A stretch of 64,000 nt of DNA from Chryseobacterium bernardetii (GCF_003815975.1 NZ_CP033932.1:4383501-4447500), one strand, 5' to 3'. Counted from the first letter of the stretch, positions 45,513 to 54,932 are shown. The notes: generated by a model from the letters alone, not told the origin. Numbers and translations are program-made.

Positions 45513-47498
45513 TTACAGTAAATTTTCATCTACAAGATTCGGAAGAGTCACTTTTAAATTAGGCTCAATTTCCATGGCTCTTTTGATCGCAAAAATAGCC
45601 CCTTCATTTCTTGCCCAGCTTCTTCTTGATATTCCGTTGTTAACATCCCAGAAAAGCATAGACTTTAATCTCCTGTCGGCATCATCACTCCCGTCCAGCA
45701 GCATTCCGAAACCTCCATTGATGACTTCTCCCCAGCCTACACCGCCTCCATTATGAATGGAAACCCATGTTGCTCCACGGAAACTGTCGCCAATAACATT
45801 GTGAATGGCCATATCAGCAGTAAATCTTGAGCCATCATAGATATTGGAAGTTTCTCTGTAAGGAGAATCTGTTCCTGAAACATCGTGATGATCCCTACCC
45901 AATACTACAGGCCCTATTTCACCACTTTTTATTGCTTTATTGAAGGCTTCAGCAATCTTCATTCTTCCTTCGGCATCAGCATACAGGATTCTTGCCTGTG
46001 AACCAACTACCAGCTTATTTTCCTGCGCCCCTTTGATCCACTGGATATTATCCTTCATTTGCTGTTGGATCTCTTCCGGAGAATTTTTAATAATTTCCTC
46101 CAATACTGCACACGCAATATCATCGGTTTTCTGTAAATCTTCCGGTTTTCCGCTTGTACATACCCAACGGAACGGTCCGAACCCATAATCGAAACACATA
46201 GGTCCCATAATATCCTGAACATAACTTGGATATTTAAATTCTCTCCCTAATGTTGGGTTCTCGGCCATTACATCAGCTCCGGCTCTGGAAGCTTCCAGTA
46301 AAAAAGCATTCCCATAATCGAAGAAATATGTTCCTTTTTCTGTATGTTTATTGATGGCTGCAGCATGTCTTCTTAATGTTTCCTGAACTTTTTCTTTGAA
46401 TAATTCAGGATCTTCAGCCATCATTTTATTAGATTCTTCAAAACTTTGTCCTACCGGATAATATCCACCAGCCCAAGGATTATGAAGCGAAGTCTGGTCT
46501 GATCCGATGTCAATTCTTAAATTTTCCTGGTCAAATTTCTCCCAGACATCAACCACATTTCCAAGATAAGCTAAAGAAACAGTTTCTTTGTTTGCCTGTG
46601 CTTCTCTTACTCTTCTTACCAGCTCATCAAGATCTTCATGAATTTCGTTCACCCATTTCTGATCGTGACGGATTTTAGTGATTTTGGGGTTTACTTCTGC
46701 ACATACTGTAACACAACCGGCAATATTCCCTGCTTTTGGCTGAGCCCCACTCATTCCTCCTAACCCGGAAGTCACAAAAAGACCTCCTTTGGGATCTTTA
46801 TTGATCTTTCTGAAAGCGTTTAAAGCAGTAATAGTTGTTCCGTGAACAATTCCCTGCGGGCCAATGTACATATAACTTCCTGCAGTCATTTGCCCATACT
46901 GCGTTACCCCAAGAGCATTGAATTTTTCCCAATCATCCGGTTTGGAATAGTTTGGGATCATCATTCCGTTGGTTACTACTACTCTTGGTGCATCTTTATG
47001 AGATGGGAACAACCCCATCGGGTGTCCTGAATACATCACCAAAGTCTGCTCGTTGGTCATCTCAGACAGATATTTCATGGTCAGCAGATATTGTGCCCAG
47101 TTAGAGAACACAGCGCCATTTCCACCATAAGTAATCAGTTCGTGAGGATGCTGCGCTACTGCATAATCCAAATTGTTCTGAATCATTAACATAATTGCCT
47201 TTGCCTGCTCAGATTTCCCCGGATACTCTTCAATAGATCTTGCTTTCATCTCATAATCCGGACGGAAACGATACATATAAATTCTTCCGTAATCCTCCAG
47301 TTCCTGTTTAAATTCAGGAATCAACTCTGCGTGAAACTTAGAATTAAAATAACGTAAAGCATTCTTTAATGCCAGTTTTTTCTCTTCTTCTCCTAAAATT
47401 TCTTTACGCTTTGGAGCATGGTTAATATTGGTTTCGTAAGGTTTTGGCTGTGGCAGCTGATCAGGAATCCCCTGCTGTATCTGTTCTTGAAATGTCAT
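45513..47498 (-). CDS. hutU: Urocanate hydratase
   Basis: 661 residues, NAD-dependent urocanase of histidine degradation (urocanate to imidazolone propionate). The signature region TYGGNGAVFSNW, GGLGGMSGAQPKAG, and FDYGFGPFRWVCTSG are present, full length. No hutH/hutI/hutG in the window, so the pathway genes are dispersed. First gene of a two-gene unit with Crp/Fnr. Confidence 0.96.
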   Translation of the reverse strand: MTFQEQIQQGIPDQLPQPKPYETNINHAPKRKEILGEEEKKLALKNALRYFNSKFHAELIPEFKQELEDYGRIYMYRFRPDYEMKARSIEEYPGKSEQAKAIMLMIQNNLDYAVAQHPHELITYGGNGAVFSNWAQYLLTMKYLSEMTNEQTLVMYSGHPMGLFPSHKDAPRVVVTNGMMIPNYSKPDDWEKFNALGVTQYGQMTAGSYMYIGPQGIVHGTTITALNAFRKINKDPKGGLFVTSGLGGMSGAQPKAGNIAGCVTVCAEVNPKITKIRHDQKWVNEIHEDLDELVRRVREAQANKETVSLAYLGNVVDVWEKFDQENLRIDIGSDQTSLHNPWAGGYYPVGQSFEESNKMMAEDPELFKEKVQETLRRHAAAINKHTEKGTYFFDYGNAFLLEASRAGADVMAENPTLGREFKYPSYVQDIMGPMCFDYGFGPFRWVCTSGKPEDLQKTDDIACAVLEEIIKNSPEEIQQQMKDNIQWIKGAQENKLVVGSQARILYADAEGRMKIAEAFNKAIKSGEIGPVVLGRDHHDVSGTDSPYRETSNIYDGSRFTADMAIHNVIGDSFRGATWVSIHNGGGVGWGEVINGGFGMLLDGSDDADRRLKSMLFWDVNNGISRRSWARNEGAIFAIKRAMEIEPNLKVTLPNLVDENLL

Positions 47499-47690
47499 AT
47501 TGCTATTTAAAGTTCTATGTTTTAGACAATGTTTGAAGTTTTAAAGATATTCAAATTAAGAAATATAGGCAACAAAAGAGGGGAAAAGGAAAGTTTAAAA
47601 CAATGATTTGGCAAAAAAGCTGATTATTAATCCTGTGAAAATATATTCAACAGTATATTTTAAATACTATATTTGAAAAGAAGCACTCAC

Positions 47691-47713
47691 ATTCCCCTCC
47701 AGAGGAGGGGAAT
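47691..47713. repeat. Palindrome ATTCCCCTCC / GGAGGGGAAT
   Basis: Perfect 10-bp arms, 3-nt loop (AGA). Located in a gap; resembles the weaker CCTCTCC/GGAGGGG hairpin at 23745. Confidence 0.6.
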
Positions 47714-47754
47714 TTCTTCTTACAGAATAAGGTGATCATCCGAAAATAAAAAAA

Positions 47755-47775
47755 CCTCACTGAAAATCAGCAAGG
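47755..47775 (-). terminator. Terminator after the acidic protein gene
   Basis: CCT-ca-CTGA / TCAG-ca-AGG, 7 paired bases with symmetric mismatches; on the minus strand followed by TTTTTTTATTTT. Confidence 0.6.
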
Positions 47776-47797
47776 CAAATATTTTATATGGGTAAAT

Positions 47798-48091
47798 TTA
47801 AGTTAAAACATCATTATTCTCTTCTTCATGATCGTCCTCATTATCACTGAGGCTCCAATAATTGTTCTCTTCATCTTCCGCCCCAATTTCTTCCATTTCA
47901 TCATCATCGTCTGCCCCGGGAATATCAAGGCCCTTATCTATTTTGTCTTCATCCGTATCTTCATCAAATATAGGATTTCCGTCTCCATCAAGCGAGATAT
48001 GTTTCTCTCTTTTGAATATATCTTCATTAGGATCATAATCCATACGTTCAAGTCTTTTATTCTGCTCGTTAATATTGTTTTCCGGTGCCAT
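47798..48091 (-). CDS. 97-residue highly acidic protein (hypothetical)
   Basis: Low-complexity acidic protein (runs of D/E such as DTDEDKIDKG, DDDDEMEEIGAEDEENN). No membrane span or signal peptide. The intact frame, start codon and own terminator argue that it is expressed. No family recognised; alternative is a disordered stress protein. Confidence 0.6.
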   Translation of the reverse strand: MAPENNINEQNKRLERMDYDPNEDIFKREKHISLDGDGNPIFDEDTDEDKIDKGLDIPGADDDDEMEEIGAEDEENNYWSLSDNEDDHEEENNDVLT

Positions 48092-48141
48092 GATATTTAG
48101 ATTTTAAGATTCTCTGTATTCAGAACAAAAATAATTCCAAG

Positions 48142-49128
48142 TTATGATGAATGATGATAATATATTTCAGGATTAGCACAGTTGAGCATCTCTTCTCCTT
48201 TTGAAAAGGCAATAATATTCTCGGCAGCCAGTATAGCCATTCCGTTTCTGGCTTCAACGGTAGCAGAACCAATATGTGGCAGTATACATACACTCGATAA
48301 CTCCAGGAGAGGATTATCTTCAGCCATGGGCTCCGGATTGGTTACATCAAGACCTGCACCCCAGATTTTCCCTTCGGTTAATGCATTATATAAATCCTGT
48401 TCCTGGTGAAAACCTCCTCTTGCTGTGTTGATAAAAATAGCATTAGGACTCATCTTTTCAAATACTGATTCATTAAAAAGATCTTTATGTTCAGGGGTAA
48501 AATTGGCATGAATACTCAATACATCTGAATTCCTGACCAATTCATCAAAGGAAACATACGTTGCCTTAAGCTCTCTTTCGGCTTCTTCATTACGATGGCG
48601 GTTGTGATAAATGATCTCCATATCAAATGCTTTTTTACATTTTTCAGCCATCTGAAAACCGATTCTTCCTAATCCGAAAATACCGAGTGTTTTACCATAA
48701 AGCTCCTGTCCCAAAGCATGCAAAGGATCAAAAGCATCCCAGCCTCCTTCTTTTACTTTTTGAAAATTATAACTTGCCCTTCTTGCTACCGACTGCATCA
48801 GTAAAAAGGCCACATCAGAGGTCGCTCTGCTTAGCACATCCGGTGTATTTCCAATGGGAATATTCCTTTGATTGGCCTCTTTAATATCAACATGGTCAAA
48901 TCCTACAGAATACAATGCAATGGCTTTAACGTTGGGACAGGCTTCGAAAAATTCCTTATCATACCTGAAATCAGTACCAATACTCAGAATGGTATCAGTA
49001 TTTTGACAATACCGCAGCCATTCCTCATAAGTAAGATTTTCGCTTTCAGGAAGTGCAACCTGCAAGCCAGCTTCTTCTAACATATGGATTCCAATCTCAG
49101 GAATTCTTTTATTAATAAAGACTTTCAT
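48142..49128 (-). CDS. D-isomer 2-hydroxyacid dehydrogenase (glyoxylate/hydroxypyruvate-reductase-like)
   Basis: 328 residues. NAD(P)-binding GLGRIG at residues 152-157; catalytic Arg237 (NTARGG), Glu266 (NPEP) and His285 (LPHIGSAT). All three active-site residues are in place. Substrate (glyoxylate, hydroxypyruvate or D-lactate type) is not settled from sequence. Confidence 0.9.
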   Translation of the reverse strand: MKVFINKRIPEIGIHMLEEAGLQVALPESENLTYEEWLRYCQNTDTILSIGTDFRYDKEFFEACPNVKAIALYSVGFDHVDIKEANQRNIPIGNTPDVLSRATSDVAFLLMQSVARRASYNFQKVKEGGWDAFDPLHALGQELYGKTLGIFGLGRIGFQMAEKCKKAFDMEIIYHNRHRNEEAERELKATYVSFDELVRNSDVLSIHANFTPEHKDLFNESVFEKMSPNAIFINTARGGFHQEQDLYNALTEGKIWGAGLDVTNPEPMAEDNPLLELSSVCILPHIGSATVEARNGMAILAAENIIAFSKGEEMLNCANPEIYYHHSS

Positions 49129-49154
49129 TGTTATTGATCTCAGTTTAAATAAAA

Positions 49155-49179
49155 AACCTCACTTGCAGAAAGTAAGGTT
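49155..49179 (-). terminator. Terminator after the 85-residue gene
   Basis: AACCT-c-ACTT / AAGT-a-AGGTT, one mismatch, followed on the minus strand by TTTTTTATTT. Confidence 0.65.
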
Positions 49180-49209
49180 ATTGAACTTTAATATTAAAAA
49201 TTATTTCTT

Positions 49210-49464
49210 CTAATCAGAATGGTTCTTATTCTTTTCCCAAGCCTCAGAAGCAATTTCCTGAATTTCTTCCCAAACTTCTTTTGCTGACTTTTGTGCATGG
49301 GACATAAAGCCTTGTTTTGTTGCTTCCTGATTCTTGCTTTTCATATCGTTAATATAATCCTTCGCCTGCTGGGAATAGCTTTCTATACTATATCCGGGAT
49401 TATTATGCAGGTTTTTCTGAAGGTTACTAAAATCATGTGACGCTTTGAATCTGTTCGTATCCAT
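49210..49464 (-). CDS. Small helical hypothetical protein
   Basis: 84 residues (start MDTNRFKASH at 49464; the frame could extend two codons). Predicted mostly alpha-helical and soluble, with the segment AQKSAKEVWEEIQEIASEAW. No family recognised. It has its own terminator-like hairpin downstream. Confidence 0.55.
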   Translation of the reverse strand: MDTNRFKASHDFSNLQKNLHNNPGYSIESYSQQAKDYINDMKSKNQEATKQGFMSHAQKSAKEVWEEIQEIASEAWEKNKNHSD

Positions 49465-49654
49465 AATCATAAGATTTTAAGTGGGTTTGTTTAGAAAGGA
49501 ATCCAATTTCTGTTCCGAAAAGCTCTAAAAATGTATTAAAAAAACTTTAAATTATGCAAAACCCCATCACCACAAATGATACTGTATGAAAGTTCACGGA
49601 AAAGTTTTATTTCCACTTGAACATATTAACTATAACTGTACATTTATTGTATAC

Positions 49655-49722
49655 GGTCATTCGGCAGCCTGCACAAAGAACTGGTGTTTGAGACCAGTGT
49701 TTCTACCAATTCAGGGAATTGA
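49655..49722 (-). pseudogene. Decayed tRNA-Leu(CAA)
   Basis: On the minus strand, TGAATTGGTAGAAACAC (D-arm/loop of tRNA-Leu with one extra A) is followed by a perfect anticodon arm CTGGT-CTCAAAC-ACCAG (49697-49681) whose loop reads CTCAAAC, anticodon CAA (49690-49688). The downstream variable and T-arm region is degraded (GTGCAGGCTGCCGAATGACC, no GTTCGA), and no acceptor stem pairs with the 5' side. No CDS is in 49471-49755. I read it as a dead tRNA gene or integration remnant. Confidence 0.55.
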
Positions 49723-49755
49723 CAAGTATTCTTTAGCTTCAAGCTTATGAAAGTT

Positions 49756-50406
49756 TTATTGATTGGTGCTTCCCAGCATGGGAACAAATTTATAGGCTCC
49801 AAATTCTTCTTTTTCAAATTCTGTAAGCCCTACTTTTGTAAACCTGTACAGCACCTGCTGATCTGTTGGGCCTAATGGGATAACCATAATTCCACCTACC
49901 TTTAACTGTTTTAACAACTCTGTAGGCAAGGTTCCGGCACCGCAGGTAACAATAATTTTATCAAAAGGAGCAAAAGTAGGCAGCCCTGCAAAACCGTCTC
50001 CAAAGCTTTGAAATTTTGGGTACAAATGAAGCTCCCTCAGCTTATTTTTAGAGAAGTCAAATAAATCTTTCTGTCTTTCTACAGTATAAACATGAGCTTT
50101 CATCGCCAATAAAACGGCTGTCTGGTATCCACATCCTGTACCAATCTCCAGTACTTTTTCACCGGCTTTCACCCGTAACAGTTCAGATTGTTCCGCCACC
50201 GTTGAAGGATGTGAAATAGTTTGATGCGCCAATATAGGGAAAGCCCTGTCTTCATAAGCAAAATCTTCAAAAATACTTTCAATGAAAAGATGCCTCGGAA
50301 CTTCATTCATTGCCGAAAGTACATTTTCATCCGAAATCCCGATTTTATATCTGAGATATTCTACTAAATTCTTTCTTTTTCCTTTATGTACAAACGAATC
50401 CTGCAT
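49756..50406 (-). CDS. pcm: Protein-L-isoaspartate O-methyltransferase
   Basis: 216 residues. SAM-binding motif I is EKVLEIGTGCGYQTAVLL. The conserved isoaspartate-methyltransferase segments (RHLFIE, ISHPSTVA) and PLGPTDQQVLYRF end match the family. Repairs damaged Asp/Asn residues in cytosolic proteins. Confidence 0.93.
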   Translation of the reverse strand: MQDSFVHKGKRKNLVEYLRYKIGISDENVLSAMNEVPRHLFIESIFEDFAYEDRAFPILAHQTISHPSTVAEQSELLRVKAGEKVLEIGTGCGYQTAVLLAMKAHVYTVERQKDLFDFSKNKLRELHLYPKFQSFGDGFAGLPTFAPFDKIIVTCGAGTLPTELLKQLKVGGIMVIPLGPTDQQVLYRFTKVGLTEFEKEEFGAYKFVPMLGSTNQ

Positions 50407-50473
50407 GTGACAAAAATAATAAATTAGATTTTAGATTTCAGAAATCAGGCAAAAGAATTATCCACAAAAATAA

Positions 50474-50495
50474 AGCTGTCAAAAATCTGACAGCT
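50474..50495 (-). terminator. Terminator after the FN3-like lipoprotein gene
   Basis: 8-bp stem AGCTGTCA / TGACAGCT, 6-nt loop; on the minus strand followed by TTATTTTTG. Confidence 0.75.
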
Positions 50496-50506
50496 CTGTT
50501 TATATA

Positions 50507-51187
50507 TTAATTCCATTTTACAACCTGCGAGGTGACATCGGTATAGGTATTATCTGCACATCTTTTTCTAACATAAAACATATAAGAAATGGTCTTATTT
50601 AAGTTTGAAAAGGCAGCATTATGCCCTGGAATAATTGGATCGCCATTTCCCGGAGCCGGTGGCGTACTACTAGTTCCTAAATAGACTTCGTATACAGAAA
50701 GACCATCATTTTCCCAGGAAACAGTGGCTGAAAAAGTAGGATCATACACAGAAGAAGTTGATGTAGTATAATTAACATACCCTGGCTTTACACAAGCGGT
50801 AGTATTTTCTGAAAGAATGGTGATTGGCCCTGCCCAATCGCTCTTGCCATCTGTTGTTCCACAGTTCTTTCTTACATACAGATCATATTTCTTCCCTTTA
50901 AATAGTGGAAGGCTGTAAGAAGTATTGTTCACTTCAGCTTTAGAGCCGGTTCCCAGAGAGAATCCCTGTTCACCATATTGTACTTCGAAAAAGCCTGTTC
51001 CCTGGGCACTATTGCTGCTCCAGGAAAAAATATTATACAGTGGCTTAAAACTTAAACTTGTTGGAGTCTCACACTTAGGTTGTGGAAGTGGGTTATTGTG
51101 TACTTCAGTGGCAATATTATCTCCAGAACCTGAACACCCTGTAGCTAATAATCCGGCTATTGATAAGACGAAATATATTTTTTTCAT
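50507..51187 (-). CDS. Lipoprotein with two fibronectin-III-like repeats
   Basis: 226 residues. Signal peptide with lipobox (ending LATGCS). Two similar beta-rich repeats (about 40-125 and 130-225), each with a WxxxxGxxxYEVxYG-like or YEVYLGTS strand and a Y-x-F/L-Y-V-R-K-x-C end, the style of FN3 domains in secreted Bacteroidota proteins. Likely a surface or periplasmic adhesion/structural protein; ligand unknown. Confidence 0.65.
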   Translation of the reverse strand: MKKIYFVLSIAGLLATGCSGSGDNIATEVHNNPLPQPKCETPTSLSFKPLYNIFSWSSNSAQGTGFFEVQYGEQGFSLGTGSKAEVNNTSYSLPLFKGKKYDLYVRKNCGTTDGKSDWAGPITILSENTTACVKPGYVNYTTSTSSVYDPTFSATVSWENDGLSVYEVYLGTSSTPPAPGNGDPIIPGHNAAFSNLNKTISYMFYVRKRCADNTYTDVTSQVVKWN

Positions 51188-51335
51188 AGTTGATAATTTT
51201 ATCGGACGCGAATTTAATACAATTCTTTTAATCGGTAAGATCTACATTCTCTACTTATCAGCTAAAAAATCCAAGTGAAAAGTCATGTATTTTTATACCA
51301 TACATTCACTATCTTTACAAAAATTTAATACAGCT

Positions 51336-52304
51336 ATGTTAAAAGCAGGTTTGGTAGGTGCCGGACACTTGGGAAAGATCCACTTAAAACTTCTTAATCA
51401 GTCAGATCGATATGAATTTATAGGTTTTCACGATAAGGATGCTGAAAACGGGAAAAAGTTAGAAGCAGAATTCGGATATAAATATTTTGAAAATTTTGAT
51501 GAATTGCTTGAGCAGATCGATATGCTGGACATTGTTACTCCAACAATCTATCATTATGATTATGCATTGAAAGCAATTGCAAAAGGGCTTCATTTCTTTA
51601 TTGAAAAACCAATTACCCAAACACTTGAACAGGCAGAAGAAATTCTTCGTTTATGTCAGGAAAAAGGTATTAAAGCACAGGTAGGACATGTTGAAAGATA
51701 TAATCCTGCCTTCATAGCCACTAAAGAATATATCAACAACCCAATGTTTATTGAAATTCACCGTTTGGCTGAATTCAATCCACGTGGAACAGATGTTTCT
51801 GTAGTATTGGATTTGATGATCCACGACCTGGATATTTTATTAAGCATTGCAAAATCTAAAGTAAAAAGCATCCACGCAAGTGGTGTTTGTGTAGTAAGTA
51901 AAACTCCTGATATTGCCAATGCCAGAATAGAGTTTGAAAACGGATGCGTTGCTAATCTTACGACTTCCAGAATTTCAATGAAAGCTATGAGAAAGAGTAG
52001 ATTTTTCCAGAAAGATGCTTATATTTCTGTAGATTTCCTTGAGAAAAAAGCAGAAGTGATCAGGATGAAAGATGCTCCGGAAAACCCCACTCCATTCGAT
52101 ATGATAATTGAAAATGCGGAAGGAGAGAAAAACCAGATCCTGTTTGAATATCCAAACATTCAGCCTAATAATGCGATTCTTGACGAACTGAATTCTTTTG
52201 CTGATGCTATCACCGCTGATAAAAATGTGGAGGTTTCCCTTGAAGATGGAACGGAAGCGTTAAAAGTTGCTTTGGAAATTATGAAACTGATCAGCCAAAA
52301 ATAA
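51336..52304 (+). CDS. Gfo/Idh/MocA-family oxidoreductase
   Basis: 322 residues. N-terminal Rossmann fold (GLVGAGHLGKIHL) with the E-K-P motif in FIEKPITQ and the C-terminal dimerisation domain with VGHVERYNPA. NAD(P)-dependent sugar or inositol-type dehydrogenase; the substrate is not known. The start at 51336 (MLKAGLVG) is preferred to 51285. Followed by a hairpin terminator. Confidence 0.88.
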   Translation: MLKAGLVGAGHLGKIHLKLLNQSDRYEFIGFHDKDAENGKKLEAEFGYKYFENFDELLEQIDMLDIVTPTIYHYDYALKAIAKGLHFFIEKPITQTLEQAEEILRLCQEKGIKAQVGHVERYNPAFIATKEYINNPMFIEIHRLAEFNPRGTDVSVVLDLMIHDLDILLSIAKSKVKSIHASGVCVVSKTPDIANARIEFENGCVANLTTSRISMKAMRKSRFFQKDAYISVDFLEKKAEVIRMKDAPENPTPFDMIIENAEGEKNQILFEYPNIQPNNAILDELNSFADAITADKNVEVSLEDGTEALKVALEIMKLISQK

Positions 52305-52336
52305 AATATGCTGTTTCTATGAACAGCAACAGTAAC

Positions 52337-52382
52337 AATGCTATCCTATCAATCACAAAGTGGTTATGGGATAGCATTTTTT
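52337..52382 (+). terminator. Terminator of the MocA-type gene
   Basis: 10-bp stem AATGCTATCC / GGATAGCATT (52337-52346, 52369-52378), followed by TTTTTT. Confidence 0.8.
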
Positions 52383-52613
52383 ATTGATTATTCATATTCA
52401 TTTACTGATATAAAAATGAATTATTATCAATATAAAGTAGATTTTAAAACAAAAAAACAATATATTTGAACGACAGTTCAATAAACAATTGAAGAATTTT
52501 GTTTTACATATACAATGGATGCCAGCCAAAATAAGCGATCTCAATATTGATTCTTATTTTGATTCTACCTTATTTTTATAAACCCTTCTCTATAATTTAA
52601 AACCAAAACAACT
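52383..52613. other. Gene-free leader of the GH5 gene
   Basis: AT-rich. A TATATTTG at 52461-52468 matches the -7 box but is 145 bp from the ATG and has no -33 partner. Nothing else supported. Confidence 0.35.
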
Positions 52614-54344
52614 ATGAAAAGAGTAATCCTATTATCCGCTTTATTATTGTCTCAATTTGGGACATCACAATTATTAAAGACTTCCGGTCAAAAAATCGTT
52701 AATGATAAAGGTGAAAATATCCAATTGAGAGGCCTTGGATTGGGCGGATGGATGCTTCAGGAGGGTTATATGCTGAAAACGGCAGATTTTGCAGGGCCGC
52801 AATATAAAATCAAGGAGAAAATAGCTGAACTGATTGGTGAGGACGGAATGCAGGAGTTCTATAAAGCATATCTAAAGAATGGTATTACCAAACAGGACAT
52901 TGATTTCTTGGCAAAGGCCGGATTCAACTCAATCAGGCTTCCGATGCATTACAATCTGTATACACTTCCTATAGAAAAGGAACCTGCAAAAGGTAAAGAC
53001 ACCTGGCTGGAAGAGGGTTTTAAAATGACAGATGACCTTCTCCAATGGTGTAAAGACAACAAAATCTATTTAATTCTTGACCTTCATGCAGCTCCTGGCG
53101 GACAGGGAAATGATGCAAATATTTCCGATAATGATAAAACGAAACCATCCCTTTGGGAAAATGAAGAGAATCAGAGAAAAACAATTGCACTCTGGAAAAA
53201 ATTAGCAGAACGCTATAAAAACGAACCATGGATAGGCGGATATGATATCATTAATGAGCCTAACATCAATTTCACCGGAAAAAATCCAAATGGTACAGAC
53301 GAAATGTCGAATGCTCCTCTTTGGAAATTACAGAAAGACATCACTGCTGCGATCCGTGAAGTGGATCAGAAACATATTATTTTTATTGAAGGAAACGGTT
53401 GGGGAAATAATTACAATGGCCTAATACCGATCTGGGATAACAACATGGCTTTCAGCTTCCATAAATACTGGAATGATAATGATGATAAAACCATACAATT
53501 TGCTTTAGATTTAAGAGCAAAACACAATATGCCAATCTGGCTTGGGGAAACCGGTGAAAACTCTAATGTCTGGTTTACTGAACTTATCCAGCTATTGGAT
53601 AAACACAATATCGGATACGCTTTCTGGCCTATGAAAAAGATTGATAATATTGCCGGAATTACCAACGTAAGAACAACTCCTGAGTATGAAAAGCTGTTGG
53701 ACTATTGGAAAAATGGTGGAGAAAAGCCATCAAAGGAATATGCAAAAAAGGCATTGATGAAAATAGCCGACAATTATAAATTCAGCCATGTGGAGGTTAA
53801 AAACGACGTTATTGATGCAATGTTCAGACAGGTAGCAGATGGTTCTACAAAACCTTTTAAGGACCATCAGGTTCCCGGAAGAATATATGCTTCAGACTAT
53901 GATTTGGGAAGAATGGGTGCGGCATATCTGGATAAAGATTTTATCAACCTCTGGGTGAGTGATCCTGCTAAAAGGTCAGAATGGAATTCCGGACAGCAGA
54001 TGAGAAATGATGGTGTGGATATCTATCCGTGTCATGATAAAATAACGAATCAGTATTATGTAGGAAAAACAGAAAAAGGAGAATGGCTTCAGTATACAGT
54101 GAATTCCAAAACAGCAAAAAACTATACCATCGATATCAGATATTCATCGGTCACTTCTTCAAAAGTAAGGCTGGAAGATGCTTCAGGAAAGTTATTAGCC
54201 AGTATTACACTACAGCCTACGGGTAATAATGAGAACTGGACAACATTCTCTTCGAAAAACATTCCGCTCCAGAAGGAAGAAAACAAAATCAGGATCATTT
54301 TTGAAAATGATGGCTTAAATCTGAATTATTTTGAACTGAAATAA
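52614..54344 (+). CDS. GH5-family glycoside hydrolase with carbohydrate-binding-like C-terminus
   Basis: 576 residues, exported (signal peptide ends FGTSQ). A (beta/alpha)8 GH5 domain carries the acid/base Glu215 in INEPN and the nucleophile Glu312 in WLGETGE. The C-terminal 180 residues (about 395-576) form a beta-rich module like CBM6 (NQYYVGKTEKGEWLQYTVNS; KIRIIFENDGLNLNYFEL). Cleaves a beta-glucan or related glycan outside the cell; exact linkage unknown. Terminator follows at 54367. Confidence 0.88.
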   Translation: MKRVILLSALLLSQFGTSQLLKTSGQKIVNDKGENIQLRGLGLGGWMLQEGYMLKTADFAGPQYKIKEKIAELIGEDGMQEFYKAYLKNGITKQDIDFLAKAGFNSIRLPMHYNLYTLPIEKEPAKGKDTWLEEGFKMTDDLLQWCKDNKIYLILDLHAAPGGQGNDANISDNDKTKPSLWENEENQRKTIALWKKLAERYKNEPWIGGYDIINEPNINFTGKNPNGTDEMSNAPLWKLQKDITAAIREVDQKHIIFIEGNGWGNNYNGLIPIWDNNMAFSFHKYWNDNDDKTIQFALDLRAKHNMPIWLGETGENSNVWFTELIQLLDKHNIGYAFWPMKKIDNIAGITNVRTTPEYEKLLDYWKNGGEKPSKEYAKKALMKIADNYKFSHVEVKNDVIDAMFRQVADGSTKPFKDHQVPGRIYASDYDLGRMGAAYLDKDFINLWVSDPAKRSEWNSGQQMRNDGVDIYPCHDKITNQYYVGKTEKGEWLQYTVNSKTAKNYTIDIRYSSVTSSKVRLEDASGKLLASITLQPTGNNENWTTFSSKNIPLQKEENKIRIIFENDGLNLNYFELK

Positions 54345-54366
54345 CAGGAACTCCCTTAAATTGCAG

Positions 54367-54400
54367 ATCCCTTTTAATTCTTTAAAAGGGATTTCTTTTT
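54367..54400 (+). terminator. Terminator of the GH5 gene
   Basis: 11-bp stem ATCCCTTTTAA / TTAAAAGGGAT (54367-54377, 54382-54392) with loop TTCT, then TTCTTTTT. Confidence 0.85.
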
Positions 54401-54420
54401 AAGCCGTCTTTATAAAAAAT

Positions 54421-54876
54421 AATTACAATTTTCCTTTACTATCAGTTTTTGCATCCGTACAGAAAAAGATCAGCTCTATTACAAAAGATGAACAAGACAC
54501 AACAGGTGTTTCCTTTCTGGGATTTGAAAATAATTTTAAATACAGCCAGAATTTGAAAAAATTCTATGACGCAAAATTACTTCCGAAACAATCTACTGAC
54601 TCCCTGATGAAAATTGGGCTGGCTCCCCCAGCCGGAGCCAATAAAATTGTAGAACAATTGCCAAAAGGAACTCAGGCAGCGCATAAAAACGGATCTTCCG
54701 GCATAAAAGATAACATTCTTACGGGCGCAGAAAATGATATGGGAATCATCACTCTTCCGAATGTAAAACACTATGCCATTGCTGTGTAGATAAGCAATTC
54801 CAAAGATTCTGAGGTTGAGAACTGCAGAATAATCCCTGATATTTCCAATGCAGTCCGGGATAATTTTAATAAATAA
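54421..54876 (+). pseudogene. Decayed class A beta-lactamase gene
   Basis: Read in one frame from 54403, the sequence gives an N-terminal part resembling a class A (CIA/PER-type) beta-lactamase (QKKISSITKDEQDTTGVSFL, GFENNFKYSQN), then jumps directly to the C-terminal third (LKKFYDAKLLPKQSTDSLMK, IVEQLPKGTQAAHKNGSSG, NDMGIITLPNVKHYAIAV). The middle, with the catalytic Ser-x-x-Lys, SDN and Glu166 region, is missing. The KTG motif is changed to KNG. An in-frame TAG at 54788-54790 is followed by a continuing frame (NSKDSEVENCR, DISNAVRDNFNK) to TAA 54876. So the gene has a large deletion plus a nonsense codon, and cannot hydrolyse beta-lactams. Confidence 0.75.
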
Positions 54877-54932
54877 AATATTAAGCTTAATTTTAGCGCA
54901 GAGAATCGGATGGATTTTCTGAGCTCATCATT

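Noticed and set aside
54553..54789. Intact small gene for a 78-residue protein
   Set aside because: It is a fragment of a class A beta-lactamase C-terminus with upstream and downstream in-frame relics, so pseudogene is the better reading.
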